Of a DNA stretch of 64,000 nucleotides, positions 8,615 through 17,131 are shown piece after piece. A program made the translations under genes and the position numbers. Each line of letters opens with the position of its first letter. Position 1 is the first letter of the stretch. Source of the DNA: Synechocystis sp. PCC 7509 (GTDB taxonomy: Bacteria; Cyanobacteriota; Cyanobacteriia; Cyanobacteriales; Chroococcidiopsidaceae); the NCBI RefSeq assembly GCF_000332075.2, contig NZ_ALVU02000001.1, positions 2,058,324 through 2,122,323 on the forward strand. Direction: 5' to 3'. The notes beneath the pieces are model-generated. The model saw only the letters and a program-made list of their open reading frames with translations. It made no database searches and was not told the DNA's origin.

Positions 8615-11260
8615 CTAAAACTCAATAGAAAATGAACCAACAACGGTTAAAGGCGCACCAGGTACAACAGTGTTTCTACCAATCTCGCTAGTAGCAAAAT
8701 AGCCAACATCAAATAAGTTTTGGACGTTGATTGCCGTGCGCCAATTATCTCGGCGGTAAAAAATCGCTGCATCGGTACGCACATAGCTTGGTAACTGGAA
8801 GCTATTATCCAAATCTCCTAGTCTAGAGTCTACATAATAAAAGCCCAAACCAAACCCTAACCCGTGCAAATCCCCATTTTGTAGCTCGTAAGTAGTCCAC
8901 AAACTAGCTTGATTTCGCGGCACATTGGGAATCTTATTGCCCACTGGAAAATCATTACTTTCAGTAATTTCAGCATTAGTATTGCTATAAGCTGCAATAA
9001 CATTTAATCCTGGTAAAATTTCCCCCGCAACATCTAATTCAATTCCCTGACTGCGCTGTTCGCCGATTGCGATACTAAAGGCTTCTTCTACTGGATCGGT
9101 AGTTGAAATATTAGTTTTGGTAATTTGATAAGCCGCCAAGGTAGCAGTGAACCTTTCATTTAACTGAGTTCTAACTCCTACTTCGTATTGAGTTCCGCGT
9201 GTCGGTTCTAATAAGGAGCCGTCAGCACGAATACCACTATTGGGAGCAAACGAACGGCTGTAGCTGGCATAAAGTGAAACTGGTTCAATGGGTTGGTAGA
9301 CAATACCGATACGCGGACTAAAAGCATCATTTGATTGGCTAGTTTCGCTCTCGTTCAATTTGTCGTCCACTTCTTGAGTAACGCTATCAAATCGACCGCT
9401 AATTAAAAATTTGAGATTGTCAGTTATGGCAATTTGATCTTGGAGGAAAATACCTAATAAATTGACAGTGGTTTTGTCATCTCGCAAAAAGATTAGCTCT
9501 GAACGATCTGGTCGCGGACGCTGGTTGTAGATGGGATCGTAGATGTTGATGCTAGGTGTAAAACGATCCTCTATTGAAGTATCGAAAGCATCTGAAGGTG
9601 TTTTAAAAAAACCTTCTAGGGTACTTCTTTGCAAATCGAATCCAACTAATAACTGATGCTCGACGGAGCCTGTATTAAATTTGTTAGTTAGCTCAGTCTG
9701 CATTGCATAGATTTTAAAGGCGTTGGCGTTATCAAAGTAATCGCGCGATAACTCTCCAGTTTCTTCGTTTAATTCTAGGGCGTTGGTATTTTTAACGGTT
9801 TCGTTATTTTGTAAGTATTGAAAAGCATTGCGGATTTTGAGATTGTCGTTAAATCGATGCTCTAAGTTATAACTAATATTTGTTTGTTCGCTCTGGCGAA
9901 AGTCTCCAGGTTCGCCCAAAAAGTACTCGCGGGGAATATCCGCCACTCCTTCCCCAATCGCAACTATACCCCGGTCAAAGGTTCGCCTGTCGTACAAATA
10001 GCTAGTATCGATTGATAAATTAGTCTGCTCCCCAATCTGCCAACTAAATACCGGAGCAACAAAAACTCGTTCGCTGTTGACAAAATCTCGGAAGCTACCA
10101 GCATTTTCATAAGCAACATTCAGTCGATACAGCAACTCTTTGTCTGGAGTCAATGACCCGGATAAGTCAATGCTAGGGCGATAAAAGTTATAAGTACCAA
10201 TGGCTAAATTGAGATTATAAAAAGGATCTGCCAACGGTTTTTTAGTTACAACATTGACTATACCCCCCGGCTCAACATTGCCGTAGAGAACGGAAGCAGG
10301 CCCTTTTAGTACCTCAACTTGCTCAATATTGGCGGGATCTCGCAAAATTAAACCGCTTTCTGTAAAGCTGTCTTTAAATCCATCTCTCAATGTCGTTGCA
10401 TCTGCAAAACCTCGAATATTGAAGTTATCAACAGTACCGCCGAAGTTGTTTCCCGAAAATACGCCGCTCACATTTTGCAACGCTGCTTCTAACCGAGTTA
10501 TTTGGCGATCTTCTAAAACCTGTTGCGGTACTACTTGAATAGATTGCGGGATATCGCGGATTGGCGTATCTGTTCTAGTCGCTGTGGACGCATCGGGAAT
10601 ATTATAGCCATCATCTTGCCTTCCCGTAACCAGAATTTCCGGTATTTCCTCTGGTTCTGTGGGGGGTATTTGCGCTTCCTCTAATTCTGTATTTGGTTTT
10701 GCGGGGGGTGTTTGCGCTTCCTCTGATTCTGTATTTGGTTCTGATGGGGTAGTAGGAGGAGTTTGGGCTGTATTTGTCGTTGGTACAACTCCAAAAATTA
10801 AACCTTCCTCGCCATCAAATAACTCAATTTGGGGTGGGGTATTTTCTCCGTTTACGGTGACGCGGATAGTATTAGCATCAGAATTAGTAACCGTTATATT
10901 AGCAATTCCGCTAACAGGTTTATCTTGGTTAAAGGTAGCCCCAGATGGTAAGCGCAGTTGAGCATTTTTGACATCGGCAATAAAACTATTTCCCTCACTC
11001 CCCTCGACAACTTCCAGTTTTTCGCTGTTAGCAGACTGCAATATTAGCTCAATTCCAAGATCGGTAGAGTTAACTTCAACTCCAGTAATTTGTACTACTG
11101 CTGGTGTTTGTGCTAACTGAGTAGGAGTTGCGATTACTTTTTGTCGATCTTGTCCCTGTACTAGCTTTGTTTTTACCTCCTCGGCAAGGGCGGCATCAAT
11201 CGCCAATACCCCAGCTAAACCTGAAACCAATAGCATCGGAAGTAACTTCTGTAGCTCCAC
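8615..11260 (-). CDS. TonB-dependent siderophore receptor with N-terminal AMIN domain
   Basis: This 881-residue outer-membrane receptor has a signal peptide (about residues 1-26, ending AALAEE) and an AMIN domain (about 50-160, VVQITGVEVNSTDLGIELIL and later VSGIANITVTN). A low-complexity linker with repeated PNTE-EEAQ units follows (about 165-205). A plug domain starts near IPEILVTG and contains IPQSIQVVPQQVLED and LKGPASVLYG. The beta-barrel ends in the expected aromatic residue (FSIEF). The start is GTG 11260; no better ATG gives a complete signal peptide. First gene of the receptor-PepSY-mbtH operon, divergent from the biosynthetic operon. It presumably imports the ferric form of the siderophore made here. 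Confidence 0.94.
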   Translation of the reverse strand: MELQKLLPMLLVSGLAGVLAIDAALAEEVKTKLVQGQDRQKVIATPTQLAQTPAVVQITGVEVNSTDLGIELILQSANSEKLEVVEGSEGNSFIADVKNAQLRLPSGATFNQDKPVSGIANITVTNSDANTIRVTVNGENTPPQIELFDGEEGLIFGVVPTTNTAQTPPTTPSEPNTESEEAQTPPAKPNTELEEAQIPPTEPEEIPEILVTGRQDDGYNIPDASTATRTDTPIRDIPQSIQVVPQQVLEDRQITRLEAALQNVSGVFSGNNFGGTVDNFNIRGFADATTLRDGFKDSFTESGLILRDPANIEQVEVLKGPASVLYGNVEPGGIVNVVTKKPLADPFYNLNLAIGTYNFYRPSIDLSGSLTPDKELLYRLNVAYENAGSFRDFVNSERVFVAPVFSWQIGEQTNLSIDTSYLYDRRTFDRGIVAIGEGVADIPREYFLGEPGDFRQSEQTNISYNLEHRFNDNLKIRNAFQYLQNNETVKNTNALELNEETGELSRDYFDNANAFKIYAMQTELTNKFNTGSVEHQLLVGFDLQRSTLEGFFKTPSDAFDTSIEDRFTPSINIYDPIYNQRPRPDRSELIFLRDDKTTVNLLGIFLQDQIAITDNLKFLISGRFDSVTQEVDDKLNESETSQSNDAFSPRIGIVYQPIEPVSLYASYSRSFAPNSGIRADGSLLEPTRGTQYEVGVRTQLNERFTATLAAYQITKTNISTTDPVEEAFSIAIGEQRSQGIELDVAGEILPGLNVIAAYSNTNAEITESNDFPVGNKIPNVPRNQASLWTTYELQNGDLHGLGFGLGFYYVDSRLGDLDNSFQLPSYVRTDAAIFYRRDNWRTAINVQNLFDVGYFATSEIGRNTVVPGAPLTVVGSFSIEF

Positions 11261-11354
11261 TTTTAAACCCCAAACTTAACTGTCCTTTCTTAGCCGTAGT
11301 CAATCGGTACTTATTGAATATTCTTAGCACTACTTAGGCTAGTAGACTCTGAGC

Positions 11355-11408
11355 TTATTGCAAATAATACTTATTACGGTCAAACCAGATTATTGCAAAC
11401 TATTTGCA
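11355..11408. promoter_or_regulatory. palindrome cluster, candidate Fur or activator sites
   Basis: Three elements are packed in 54 bp. The direct repeat TTATTGCAAA occurs at 11355-11364 and 11390-11399 (starts 35 bp apart). The perfect palindrome TAATA-CT-TATTA is at 11365-11376, and TGCAAA-CTA-TTTGCA is at 11394-11408. The first palindrome resembles AT-rich Fur sites; the repeated TTGCAAA could be sites for an AraC-type regulator. No regulator gene is in the window, so the binding protein is unknown. Confidence 0.5.
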
Positions 11409-11762
11409 TTTTTGAAAGTAGTTAGCCAAAATTAGATTCAAAATTACCTTGAGAAATTGAGTAGAGATGATTGAATAATCTATACCTATCAGTGCTTTTA
11501 GGGCGTAAATTTCAATTGCAATCAAGTTAAAATTCATCTGAGCATGAATAAAATTATTGACTCTATAAAGCTTAAAAATCTTTGCATCTATCTAAAGATA
11601 GAAAAAAAAGTTTTAAACGGGGCTTTACTTTATTGCGAATATTTGTAAATATACAGAGGCTAAATGCGATTAAAGCCCTAGAGTGATTTTGTGTAATTGA
11701 GAAAGACTAGCAACAAAACCTAAAGTAATGCTTGAATAAATATTTCTGACCAAGAGGGCAAA

Positions 11763-11825
11763 CTAGATGCGATCGCCACGAGGGCATCTAGCACATTGCC
11801 GAGGAGAACGGACAGGGTTTTGTCC
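11763..11825 (+). promoter_or_regulatory. two stem-loops in the FAAL gene leader
   Basis: CTAGATGC (11763-11770) pairs with GCATCTAG (11784-11791) across a 13-base loop that contains a HIP1-like GCGATCGC. A second small inverted repeat, GGACA...TGTCC, is at 11810-11825, 28 bp before the ATG. They may shape the mRNA leader. No riboswitch family is recognised. Confidence 0.35.
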
Positions 11826-11853
11826 TACTAAAGATTTTTAAGGGTGGATTTTA

Positions 11854-14800
11854 ATGTTTGATAGCGGACTTGCACTATTCAATAACGGCGACAAAAAAAT
11901 TACTGGGGATTTTTCGACCTTTGTAGAACTTCTCCGCCATAGAAGCGTTACCCAATCGGATGTACAGGCTTTTACATTTTTGCTTGATGGGGAGAATGTA
12001 AAAGCAAGCTTGACTTATCAGCAGTTGGATAGCCAGGCGCGGGCGATCGCATCTCAATTGCAGGCAAAAGGAGCAGCAGGCGATGTCTACGACAGGCTGC
12101 GCCTACGCGCATTATTACTATATCCACCAGGTTTAGATTATTTGGCAGCATTTTTCGGCTGTTTGTATGCGGGAGTCGTGGCTGTCCCCGCCTACCCACC
12201 TCGCAATCAACGCAACACGCCCAGAATTAAAGCAATTGTTGCCGATGCCCAGGCACAGATTGCTTTAACAACAACGGCTATTTATTCTACAGTCCAGTTG
12301 CTAATAGATTCAGATTCCTTAGAGTGGCTAACTACTGACAACCTAGAACCGGGTATAGAAGATGCTTGGCAACAGCCTTGTATAGACACAGATACCTTAG
12401 CGTTTTTGCAATATACCTCTGGTTCTACAGGTACGCCTAAAGGAGTGATGCTAACTCACGGCAACTTGCTACACAATGCGGCAGCAACTTACCAAGTAAT
12501 GGAACATTCCCCCGCTAGTAGGTTTATTTCGTGGCTGCCGACTTATCACGATATGGGATTAATCGGCGGCATATTGCAGCCTGTATATGGCGGTTTTCCT
12601 TGTATTCTCCTGCCCCCAGCATCGTTTTTGCAACGTCCTTATCGCTGGTTGCAAACTATTTCCCACTACAAAGGGACTACAAGTGGCGCTCCCAACTTTG
12701 CCTATGAGTTATGCACGCAAAAAATTACCCCAGAACAAAAACAAACTCTAGATTTAAGTAGTTGGAGTGTTGCTTTTAATGGTGCTGAACCAATCCGCAG
12801 CGATACCTTAGAGCGTTTTGCTACAGCTTTTGCAGATTGTGGCTTTCGCCCGGAAGCATTTTATCCCTGTTACGGGATGGCAGAAGCAACGTTAATAGTT
12901 GCTGGCGGTCAAAAATTAGCAATCCCGGTTGTTAAAACAGTTCAAAAATCAGGTTTAGAAGTTAATCAAATAATTGCTGCTAACGATGAATGCCATCTTG
13001 TTAGTTGCGGTCAAAGCATCCCAACACAACAGATAATTATTGTCAATCCTGACACTTTAACTTGTTGTCAAGCTGGGGAAGTAGGCGAAATTTGGGTATC
13101 CGGTGCTAGTGTTGGTCAAGGTTACTGGCAGCGTCCTACAGAAACTCTAGAAACTTTCCATGCTTATTTATCAGATACGGGGGAAGGTAGTTTTTTGCGG
13201 ACTGGGGACTTGGGCTTTTTGGACGATCGCCAATTATTTGTTACAGGTAGACTCAAGGATTTAATTATTATTCGCGGTCGCAACCTCTATCCGCAAGATA
13301 TAGAATTGACCGCCGAACGCTGTCATTCTGCTCTACGTCTGGGTAGTAATGCTGCCTTTACCATTGAAAGTAATAGCGAAGAACGTTTATTAATAGTCCA
13401 AGAATTAGAATTTCGTGCCAAACCAAATCTTGATGAAGTTGCAAGTGCTATTCGTCAGGCTGTAACTGTCGAACATGAAATTCAAGTCTATGCAGTAGTG
13501 CTAATTAAAGGCGGGACTATTCCTAAAACCTCTAGTGGCAAGATTCAGCGCCGCGCAACTCGTGCAGATTTTGATAATGGGCAACTAGAAATATTACACA
13601 GCAGTATTCAAGAAAGTATTTTTGTTAATGAAGTAAGTATTTTAAAACGCGATCGCTTGCTAACTCTAACTCCGGCGGAACGTCAACCTATATTAACATC
13701 CTACCTAATTGCCCAAGTAGCGAGGGTGTTGGCAGTTTTACCGACAGCAATTGAACAAGAGCAACCTTTAAATAGATTAGGACTTGATTCGTTAAAAGTA
13801 TTTGAGTTAAAAAATCAGATTGAGCATGATTTAGAAATTACGGTAGCTGTTGCAGACTTATTTGAGAATGCGATCGCTCAATTAGCAATAAAGCTATCGG
13901 ATCTCACCGTTGATACTGCACTGAATTTAACTCAAATTAAAACAGATAATCAGTTTCATCCTTTATCCTTTGCCCAACAACAACTATGGTTCGTGCATCA
14001 ACTAGCGCCGGAAAGTTCTGCTTACAACATTCCCCTAGTGGTGGATTTTAAAGGACGGCTAAACGTTGGACTGATGGAACAAAGCTTGAATGCAATTATT
14101 AACTGTCATGCAGTTTTAAGAACTAACTTTACCGTAGTAGGCGATCGCCCGATGCAAGTTATTCATCCTACTGCAACTATCGATTTGCCTGTTGTGGACT
14201 TGCGGGAATTGTCAGATAGCGAACGTGCTGAGAGGGTGCAAAGGCAAACAACAAATTTAGCTCATCAGCCATTTAACTTATCTACGCAACTACTTATCCG
14301 GGGTTTGCTGCTACGTCTAGCTAATGAAGAATACAAACTATTGCTGACTTTGCACCATATCGTTGCTGATGGTTGGTCTGTAGGTATATTAATGGGAGAA
14401 TTGATAGAACGTTATGGATCGTTGAAACCCTCGTCAGAGCTACCTTTACAGTATGTAGATTTTGCCTATTGGCAAAGGCAATATTTACAAACAGACAACA
14501 AACTACTGGCATATTGGCGGCAGCAATTGGGTGGGAATTTACCTGTATTGAATTTGCCAATGCGATCGCGTCCTCCAGTACCAACTTTTGCAGGTGATCG
14601 CACTAGCTTAACCATACCAAAAGACCTTACCCAAGCTCTCAAACACCTTAGCCAGCAAGAGGGCGCAACTTTATACATGATTCTGCTGGCAGCCTTCAAA
14701 ACCTTACTTTATCGTTATACAGGGCAAACAGATATTTTGGTAGGTTCTCCCGTTGCCAATCGTAACCACACGGAAATAGACTTGTTAATTGGCTGCTTTG

Positions 14801-17094
14801 TTAATGTGTTGGTGTTACGTAGCCATTTAAGTAATGAACTTAGTTTTAAACAACTGCTGGCACAAGTAAAGTCTACTGCTTTAGCCGCTTACGAGCATCA
14901 AGACTTACCTTTTGAGCAATTAGTCCAGCAATTACAACCAGAACGCAGCCTTAGCTACAATCCGTTGTTTCAGGTGATGTTTGTTTTCCAAAATATGCCG
15001 ATGGCAACGCCAACGTTAGCGGAAATATCTATTGATTGGCAAGAGGGATACACTAGCACCTCTAAGTTCGATCTAACTTTATTTATGCACGAGCAAGGAC
15101 AAGAATTAGTCGCAACTATAGAGTACAACACAGATTTATTTGACGCAGATGCGATCGCGCGGATGTTGGGACATTTGGAGACTTTACTTGGAGGTATTGT
15201 TGCTAATAGCGATCGCTCTATTGCCGAATTGCCTTTACTAACCGCCGCCGAACAGCATCAAATTCTAGTTGAATGGAATAATACTCACCAAGATTATCCC
15301 CGCGTTTGCATTCATCAACTATTTGAGCAACAAGTAGAACTCACGCCGGATGCTGTGGCTTTGGTATTTGGGCAACAAAGACTTACTTATCGCCAGTTAA
15401 ATAACCAAGCTAATCAATTAGCGCACTACTTGCAAACTCTTGGAGTCAAGCCGGAGGTTATTGTTGGTATCTGCGTGGAACGTTCGATTGAGATGATTGT
15501 AGGGCTTTTAGCAATTCTCAAAGTTGGCGGCGCATATTTGCCCCTCGATCCTAAGTATCCTCAAGAACGCTTGAATTTTATGCTGGCAGATAGTCAATCG
15601 CAGATATTAGTTACACAGAAGCATTTAGTTGAACTTTTTAGTAAGGTGCATACTGTCTGTTTTGAAGATATAGAGGTTACACGACAAAGTATAGAAAATT
15701 TAGACAGTGAAGTAACGGCGAAAAACTTAGCCTATGCTATATATACCTCTGGTTCTACAGGTATTCCTAAAGGCGTTGCGATCGCTCATTCTAGTTGCGT
15801 TGCTTTACTAACTTGGGCGCGAACAGTTTTTAGCGATGATGAACTTAAAGGAGTTTTAGCATCAACTTCTATTTGCTTCGATCTGTCGGTATTTGAAATA
15901 TTTGTCCCGCTAAGTTGGGGTGGGAAAGTAATTTTGGTAGAAAATGCCTTGCATCTTTCTAGTGTAACGGATGAAGTAACTTTAATTAATACAGTTCCTA
16001 GTATAATTTCCGAATTATTAAACGGAAATATGCCTACTTCTGTTCGCACTATTAACTTAGCTGGCGAACCTCTGTCCTATCAACTTGTGCAGCAAATTTA
16101 TCAAAATCAAGCAATTGAAAAAGTTTTTAATCTTTACGGGCCGTCGGAAGATACAACTTATTCAACATTTACTTTAGTGAGAAAAGATGATAGAATTGTA
16201 TCCATCGGTCGCCCAATCAGTAATACACAAATTTATCTTCTTGATTCTTGTTTACAACCAGTTCCAATTGGTGTAACAGGAGAAATTTACATAGGTGGAG
16301 CAGGGCTGGCTAGAAACTATTTGCATAGCCCAGAAGTAACTAAAGAAAAGTTTATTACTAATCCGTTTAGTAGCGAATTAAAATCACGGTTATATAAAAC
16401 TGGTGATATCGCGCGTTACTTGCCAGATGGTGACTTAGAGTATTTATGGCGAATAGATAACCAAGTAAAAGTTAGAGGTTTTAGGATTGAATTAGGTGAA
16501 GTTGAAAAGGTTTTAAGCGAACATCCAGCAGTAAGTAAGGTTGTAGTTTTAGCAGTTGAACAACAATTATTAGCTTATTTTGTTCCTTGTCAAAATTTAA
16601 CTCCTACTACAGAAAATTGGCGGAGTTATTTAAAACAATTGTTGCCCGATTTTATGATTCCTGCGGCATTTGTATTAGTAGATAGTATACCGCTATTGCT
16701 AAATGGAAAAGTTGATCGTAGTGCTTTAAATGGAATAAAAATTAATCAAACCAAGGCTTATGAAGCTCCGCAATCGGAAATAGAAGAAACGATCGCTAAA
16801 ATTTGGCAAGAGGTATTACAGCTAGAGAATGTCAGTGTCAATGATAACTTTTTTGATATGGGTGGTCATTCTTTATTGATGGTACGAGTTCAACAAAAAT
16901 TAGGCTCGGTATTAGAACAAAAGGTAGGGATTATCGATTTGTTTCAATATCCTACTATTCGCTCTTTAGCACAGTATTTAAGCCGAGATGAACAGAAAGA
17001 TTTGGTTTGGCGATCGCTAAAAGAACGAACTCAAAAACAAATGGATGCTGCGAAGAAAAGAAAGCAGTTGGCGAGAAAGTTTGCTGAATTTTGA
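11854..17094 (+). CDS. loading protein: FAAL-ACP-C-A-T (acyl start unit plus first amino acid)
   Basis: This 1746-aa protein starts the assembly line. A fatty acyl-AMP ligase (about 1-590) carries YTSGSTGTPKGVMLTHG at about 187, and PAYPPRNQR marks the FAAL rather than the acyl-CoA ligase type. The ACP serine is Ser646 (GLDSLKVFEL). An LCL/starter-type C domain follows (about 690-1110; HHIVADG at 834). The A domain (about 1140-1610; YTSGSTG at 1297) and T domain (Ser1673, GGHSLL) follow, with a basic helical tail. The A-domain pocket reads D-L-F-N-N-A-L-T-Y, which I associate with alanine (from memory). EYLWRIDNQ has Trp where Gly is usual. A short dispersed repeat lies in frame inside the FAAL. 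First gene of the 45-kb operon. Confidence 0.94.
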   Translation: MFDSGLALFNNGDKKITGDFSTFVELLRHRSVTQSDVQAFTFLLDGENVKASLTYQQLDSQARAIASQLQAKGAAGDVYDRLRLRALLLYPPGLDYLAAFFGCLYAGVVAVPAYPPRNQRNTPRIKAIVADAQAQIALTTTAIYSTVQLLIDSDSLEWLTTDNLEPGIEDAWQQPCIDTDTLAFLQYTSGSTGTPKGVMLTHGNLLHNAAATYQVMEHSPASRFISWLPTYHDMGLIGGILQPVYGGFPCILLPPASFLQRPYRWLQTISHYKGTTSGAPNFAYELCTQKITPEQKQTLDLSSWSVAFNGAEPIRSDTLERFATAFADCGFRPEAFYPCYGMAEATLIVAGGQKLAIPVVKTVQKSGLEVNQIIAANDECHLVSCGQSIPTQQIIIVNPDTLTCCQAGEVGEIWVSGASVGQGYWQRPTETLETFHAYLSDTGEGSFLRTGDLGFLDDRQLFVTGRLKDLIIIRGRNLYPQDIELTAERCHSALRLGSNAAFTIESNSEERLLIVQELEFRAKPNLDEVASAIRQAVTVEHEIQVYAVVLIKGGTIPKTSSGKIQRRATRADFDNGQLEILHSSIQESIFVNEVSILKRDRLLTLTPAERQPILTSYLIAQVARVLAVLPTAIEQEQPLNRLGLDSLKVFELKNQIEHDLEITVAVADLFENAIAQLAIKLSDLTVDTALNLTQIKTDNQFHPLSFAQQQLWFVHQLAPESSAYNIPLVVDFKGRLNVGLMEQSLNAIINCHAVLRTNFTVVGDRPMQVIHPTATIDLPVVDLRELSDSERAERVQRQTTNLAHQPFNLSTQLLIRGLLLRLANEEYKLLLTLHHIVADGWSVGILMGELIERYGSLKPSSELPLQYVDFAYWQRQYLQTDNKLLAYWRQQLGGNLPVLNLPMRSRPPVPTFAGDRTSLTIPKDLTQALKHLSQQEGATLYMILLAAFKTLLYRYTGQTDILVGSPVANRNHTEIDLLIGCFVNVLVLRSHLSNELSFKQLLAQVKSTALAAYEHQDLPFEQLVQQLQPERSLSYNPLFQVMFVFQNMPMATPTLAEISIDWQEGYTSTSKFDLTLFMHEQGQELVATIEYNTDLFDADAIARMLGHLETLLGGIVANSDRSIAELPLLTAAEQHQILVEWNNTHQDYPRVCIHQLFEQQVELTPDAVALVFGQQRLTYRQLNNQANQLAHYLQTLGVKPEVIVGICVERSIEMIVGLLAILKVGGAYLPLDPKYPQERLNFMLADSQSQILVTQKHLVELFSKVHTVCFEDIEVTRQSIENLDSEVTAKNLAYAIYTSGSTGIPKGVAIAHSSCVALLTWARTVFSDDELKGVLASTSICFDLSVFEIFVPLSWGGKVILVENALHLSSVTDEVTLINTVPSIISELLNGNMPTSVRTINLAGEPLSYQLVQQIYQNQAIEKVFNLYGPSEDTTYSTFTLVRKDDRIVSIGRPISNTQIYLLDSCLQPVPIGVTGEIYIGGAGLARNYLHSPEVTKEKFITNPFSSELKSRLYKTGDIARYLPDGDLEYLWRIDNQVKVRGFRIELGEVEKVLSEHPAVSKVVVLAVEQQLLAYFVPCQNLTPTTENWRSYLKQLLPDFMIPAAFVLVDSIPLLLNGKVDRSALNGIKINQTKAYEAPQSEIEETIAKIWQEVLQLENVSVNDNFFDMGGHSLLMVRVQQKLGSVLEQKVGIIDLFQYPTIRSLAQYLSRDEQKDLVWRSLKERTQKQMDAAKKRKQLARKFAEF
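12079..12108 (+). repeat. short dispersed repeat inserted in frame in the FAAL domain
   Basis: The GC-rich stretch GGCGATGTCTACGACAGG plus GCTGCGCCTACGC looks like the small dispersed repeats common in Nostoc-type genomes. It encodes about eight extra residues (GDVYDRLRL, about 76-84) just before ALLLYPPGLDY, where FAALs usually read G-x-R-A-L-L-L-Y-P-P-G directly. The frame is kept. Confidence 0.6.
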
Positions 17095-17131
17095 TATTGC
17101 ATTTTTTGTTGTTAGTAATTTGTAGTGGTTG

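Larger units (their letters stand above)
11261..11853. promoter_or_regulatory. 593-bp divergent control region (uptake vs biosynthesis operons)
   Basis: This gene-free, AT-rich region separates the receptor operon (minus) from the FAAL-NRPS operon (plus), so both sets of promoters must lie in it. Visible elements are a palindrome cluster at 11355-11408 near the receptor and stem-loops at 11763-11825 near the FAAL start. On the minus strand, a TTGACC lies just before the TAATA-CT-TATTA palindrome and could be the receptor -35 box. I could not pick out a convincing plus-strand promoter. GGTGG lies a few bases before the FAAL ATG. Confidence 0.6.
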
